Part shown: piece by piece, positions 61,293 to 64,000 of the stretch
Position numbering within the stretch: the stretch's first letter is position 1
Layout of the letters: each line of letters opens with the position of its first letter
Source of the DNA: Qingrenia yutianensis
GTDB lineage: Bacteria > Bacillota > Clostridia > UMGS1810
NCBI RefSeq assembly: GCF_014385105.1
Contig: NZ_JACRTE010000001.1
Span: forward strand, 1-64,000
Reading direction: 5' to 3'
DNA length: 64,000 nt
Position numbers and translations under genes: made by a program
The notes under the pieces: model-generated
The model's input: only the letters and a program-made list of their open reading frames with translations
Told to the model about the DNA's origin: nothing
Database searches by the model: none

Positions 61293-62402
61293 ATGGGTAT
61301 AAAATTAAGTATAGGAATTGCAGTATACAATATAAGAGAAGATTTTTTGCGTGCGTGTGTTGAGAGTGTATGCAAAATGTGCGGTGACGATGCCGAGATT
61401 ATAATTATCGACGACTGCTCAACATACAACTGCTCTGAAATTGTTTCCGAATATGCGCAAAGCGACGGAAGAATACGTCTTTTGCGCTTTGGAAGAAACA
61501 GAGGAATAAGCGCGGTGCGGAACAAAATCATAAGCCTTGCAAGGGGAGAATGGATTTTGTTTGTCGACGGCGACGATATGCTTATCGGCAATGTTTCAAA
61601 AATTATGCAAAATTTTGATTTGCAAAATTCCGACGTTGTGACATTCGGCATTTCGAGGCAGGAAAATGAAATTGCAGATTGCGGCGCAAGTATATTTCAT
61701 CTTTCGCAGAAAGACGTGCACGCGCTTTCCGTTTCCGCGCTTGTGCGGTACGACGCGTACAAAGGGTTTTTGCCCGATTTAAACCTTCACCCCTGCACTG
61801 TTTGCGCGTGTGCATACAGAAGAAGTTATTTGACCGATAACGGATTTTTGTTTGACGAAAACTTAAGAATTGCCGAGGACAGTGTGTTTAACACAAATGT
61901 GTTCCTCAAAAAGCCGAGATATGCGCATATCCCGAATACAGTGTATTTTTACCGTTTAAATCCGCAGTCGGTTATGAACAGATACAATCCTAAAGTAAAA
62001 AAATGGTCTGACGATTATCTGAACGTTACCGAAGAAATTTTGAACAAAAACTTTTGCAGTGAGAAAAATGTTCGCGGATATTTTTGGATTTACCGCGTCG
62101 GCGGTGCGCTTTACGACATTTTCGAACGCGATATTTTCCACCATGACAACAAAAAGAGTGCAAAAGTGCGCAAGGCCGAATTTTTAAGCGTTGTGTCGGA
62201 CGAGATTTATTCCCCGGCAATGAATGGTGCAAACGCGGATATGTGCAAATATCCGAATTTAAGGCTTATATTAAAGCTCGCCGAGAAAAAACGTTTTTCG
62301 CTGATTGATTTTGCGTTTTCGCATAGATTTGTGTTTGTGCTTTACGGCGGTATATCGCGCAGATTGAGAGATTTAACCGAAAGAAAGGTATTTAAAAAAT
62401 GA
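61293..62402 (+). CDS. Family 2 glycosyltransferase (tandem copy 1)
   Basis: 369 residues: SIGIAVYNIREDFLRACVESV, IIIDDCSTYNCSEI, RGISAVRNKIISLARGEWILFVDGDDM (DxD). The ~150-residue tail (HHDNKKSAKVRKAEFLSVV, VLYGGISRRLRDL) has a counterpart in the next gene, marking a tandem duplication. The stop overlaps the next ATG. Confidence 0.9.
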   Translation: MGIKLSIGIAVYNIREDFLRACVESVCKMCGDDAEIIIIDDCSTYNCSEIVSEYAQSDGRIRLLRFGRNRGISAVRNKIISLARGEWILFVDGDDMLIGNVSKIMQNFDLQNSDVVTFGISRQENEIADCGASIFHLSQKDVHALSVSALVRYDAYKGFLPDLNLHPCTVCACAYRRSYLTDNGFLFDENLRIAEDSVFNTNVFLKKPRYAHIPNTVYFYRLNPQSVMNRYNPKVKKWSDDYLNVTEEILNKNFCSEKNVRGYFWIYRVGGALYDIFERDIFHHDNKKSAKVRKAEFLSVVSDEIYSPAMNGANADMCKYPNLRLILKLAEKKRFSLIDFAFSHRFVFVLYGGISRRLRDLTERKVFKK

Positions 62403-63505
62403 AACCCGAAGTAAGCATATGCGCTGCAATATATAACACGGAGGAAAAATTTTTGCGTGCGATGGCGGAAAGCGTCACCGCGGACAAGGACAGGCGGATT
62501 GAGATTATTCTCGGCGACGACTGCTCGGACAAACCGCACGTTGAAAAAATCTGCCGTGAATATGGGCAAAAAGATGACAGAATTAAATATATCCGCGCTG
62601 AAAAAAACGGCGGTGTGAGCGCAATGCGCAATATTATGATTGAAAAATCGTGCGGAAAATTTTTGACGTTTGTTGACGGCGACGATGTTGTGACGCCCGA
62701 TTATGTGCAGAAAATTATAAACGCGTCGGGCAAAAATTTTGATATAGTTATGTTTTGCATACAAAGTTTTTACGGTGATGTTCCCGAAATTCACAATAAA
62801 AACGCGGAAATTGTAAAACTTCCGAGCGGTGCGGGAAAGGAATTTTCGGTTGCGTGCATAACCGGCGCGCCGTACCGTGCCGAAATGTACGGCATTAAAA
62901 ACACCACGCCGTCGTCGGTGTGTCTTGAACTTTACCGACGTGATTTTCTTATTGAAAACAATTTAAAGTTTACCGTCGGAATAAAAAAATCGCAGGACAC
63001 GGTGTTTAATTCGCAGGCGTTTTATCATTGCAAAATTTTGGGATATACGGCAGATGTTCTATATCTTTACCGTCAAAATCCAAAGTCGGTGTGCAGCCGG
63101 TACAGCGCAGACCTTGACAAAACGTTTGCAAAATGTTTTGAATGTGATAAAATAAATGCACAAACTCTTTATCCCGATGACAAAGATGTTATGCAAAAGC
63201 TTTACAAATACAAGGTGATATGGAATATTGTTGAAAATTTCAGGCTTAATATTTTTCACCGCGATAACCCCAAACCGCGGAAAATGCGAAAGCTTGATTT
63301 TATAAATTTTGTAAACGGCGAGCCGTACAAAACATTTTTTGAAAATTTTGACTTTAATTCGTATGACTGGCGTGAGCGGAAGCTTATATTAAGGCTTGCA
63401 AAAAATAAAAACTTTGCGGTTTTAAATTTTATGTATAAGCACCCCGTGCGGTTTAAAATTTACGGCGGAATAACAAACAGAATTGATAAATTATTTAAGA
63501 GGTGA
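62399..63505 (+). CDS. Family 2 glycosyltransferase (tandem copy 2)
   Basis: 368 residues: SICAAIYNTEEKFLRAMAESV, IILGDDCSDKPHVEKI, GVSAMRNIMIEKSCGKFLTFVDGDDV. The tail (HRDNPKPRKMRKLDFINFV, KIYGGITNRIDKL) mirrors copy 1. Likely donor or acceptor differs from copy 1, but this cannot be read from sequence. Confidence 0.9.
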   Translation: MKPEVSICAAIYNTEEKFLRAMAESVTADKDRRIEIILGDDCSDKPHVEKICREYGQKDDRIKYIRAEKNGGVSAMRNIMIEKSCGKFLTFVDGDDVVTPDYVQKIINASGKNFDIVMFCIQSFYGDVPEIHNKNAEIVKLPSGAGKEFSVACITGAPYRAEMYGIKNTTPSSVCLELYRRDFLIENNLKFTVGIKKSQDTVFNSQAFYHCKILGYTADVLYLYRQNPKSVCSRYSADLDKTFAKCFECDKINAQTLYPDDKDVMQKLYKYKVIWNIVENFRLNIFHRDNPKPRKMRKLDFINFVNGEPYKTFFENFDFNSYDWRERKLILRLAKNKNFAVLNFMYKHPVRFKIYGGITNRIDKLFKR

Positions 63506-63514
63506 GTAAGTAAA

Positions 63515-64000
63515 TTGAGAAGCGCGGCAACTATGAAAAATTCAATATGGGGAATACTTTCGCAGATTGTTGTGTGCGTTTTAAGCCTTTTTTCGCGCCG
63601 TGTGATGATTGATACAATCGGCGTTGAGGGCGTGGGATTAAACGCGTTTCTCACAAGCGTTATAACAATGCTTTCGCTCGCGGAGCTTGGCATAGGCACG
63701 GCGATAGTGTATCATATGTATCTGCCTCTTGCAAACGGCGATACCGTGCAGATAAAACGGCTTATGAATTTTTATAAGACCGTCTACCGTGCCATTGCCG
63801 CGGCGATACTTGTTCTCGGACTTATTCTTTTGCCGTTTATGCCGAAAATGGCAGGTGATACAAGCTATTCAAAGAGCTATATTTCGCTTATTTTCGTATT
63901 GTTTTTACTGCAAACAACCTCGTCATATTTCTTTACATACAAGCGGTCGCTTTTGTCGGCAGACCAGAAACAGTATGTTATAACGCTTTTCGATTTGGGA
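63515..64000 (+). CDS. Polysaccharide flippase (Wzx/MOP family), partial at right edge
   Basis: 162 residues seen, open to base 64000. It starts TTG with GGTGAG about 8 bases upstream: RSAATMKNSIWGILSQIV, then SRRVMIDTIGVEGVGLNAFLT, LSLAELGIGTAIVYHMYLPLA. The arginine-rich turn after helix 1 and 'LGIGTAIVY' fit MOP-type flippases, which move lipid-linked repeat units across the membrane before polymerisation. An ATG at 63533 is a second possible start. Confidence 0.88.
   Translation, partial: MRSAATMKNSIWGILSQIVVCVLSLFSRRVMIDTIGVEGVGLNAFLTSVITMLSLAELGIGTAIVYHMYLPLANGDTVQIKRLMNFYKTVYRAIAAAILVLGLILLPFMPKMAGDTSYSKSYISLIFVLFLLQTTSSYFFTYKRSLLSADQKQYVITLFDLG

Noticed and set aside
1..64000. CRISPR arrays, rRNA or tRNA genes, IS elements or prophage.
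   Set aside because: No spaced repeats, tRNA folds, transposase or phage structural motifs were seen by eye in either strand.

Overview
The window looks like a chromosome segment of an endospore-forming, Gram-positive anaerobe of the class Clostridia. Evidence: spoIIR, the rplU-prp-rpmA-obgE cluster with a Prp-cleavable L27 leader peptide, the yhbY-nadD-yqeK-lcp-rsfS-leuS cluster, AGGAGG-type ribosome binding sites throughout, TTGACA/TATAAT promoters, and a c-di-GMP-II type riboswitch. No rRNA, tRNA, CRISPR array, complete transposon or prophage was seen.

Layout. (1) 1-8.4 kb, signalling island: the end of a GH3 glycosidase, a small excisionase-like HTH reading frame without a normal start codon, then a periplasmic-binding lipoprotein plus hybrid histidine kinase, a membrane diguanylate cyclase behind a tetranucleotide repeat and a hairpin, a stand-alone HPt protein, and a GGDEF-REC-HD-GYP protein. 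Together these could form a full phosphorelay ending in one enzyme that could both make and destroy c-di-GMP. (2) 8.5-25.6 kb, mostly housekeeping: uppP, an ABC-type lipoprotein, alaS, hinT, rpsU-yqeY, metA with a TauE/SafE exporter, a ClpP-class TepA-like protease, phosphoglucomutase, rhamnulokinase, feoAB, then an ECF-S-component-like/GGDEF fusion followed by a divergent LCP-like protein. (3) 25.6-26.2 kb: three very short Cys-rich single-pass membrane proteins form a discrete minus-strand unit with a possible sporulation promoter. (4) 26.2-30.1 kb: glycolipid glycosyltransferase, cca, ispE, spoIIR. (5) 30.1-42.3 kb: hemolysin III-like gene behind a perfect palindromic operator, ribosomal protein and ribosome-assembly operons, leuS, a polysaccharide deacetylase, a PPC/DUF296 protein, RNase J. 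(6) 42.4-45.9 kb, minus strand: amidohydrolase, tadA, D,D-carboxypeptidase, ispG. (7) 46-64 kb: a degenerate GGDEF-EAL protein, then a c-di-GMP-II riboswitch with terminator ahead of a secreted leucine-rich-repeat protein and another secreted protein, followed without a clear new promoter by a hairpin-terminator leader and an exopolysaccharide operon (priming transferase, glycosyltransferases, polymerase, two Wzz-like proteins, UDP-sugar dehydrogenase, CDP-glycerol-type transferase, flippase) that runs off the right edge.

How it fits together: c-di-GMP is the theme. Five c-di-GMP metabolism-type proteins (two simple GGDEF proteins, a GGDEF-REC-HD-GYP, an ECF-like GGDEF and a degenerate GGDEF-EAL) share the window with a c-di-GMP-sensing RNA that controls a surface protein and may feed the exopolysaccharide operon. 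Start sites were moved from the longest reading frame where a Shine-Dalgarno sequence clearly favours a later codon. All functional calls come from reading the sequence; no database search was run.
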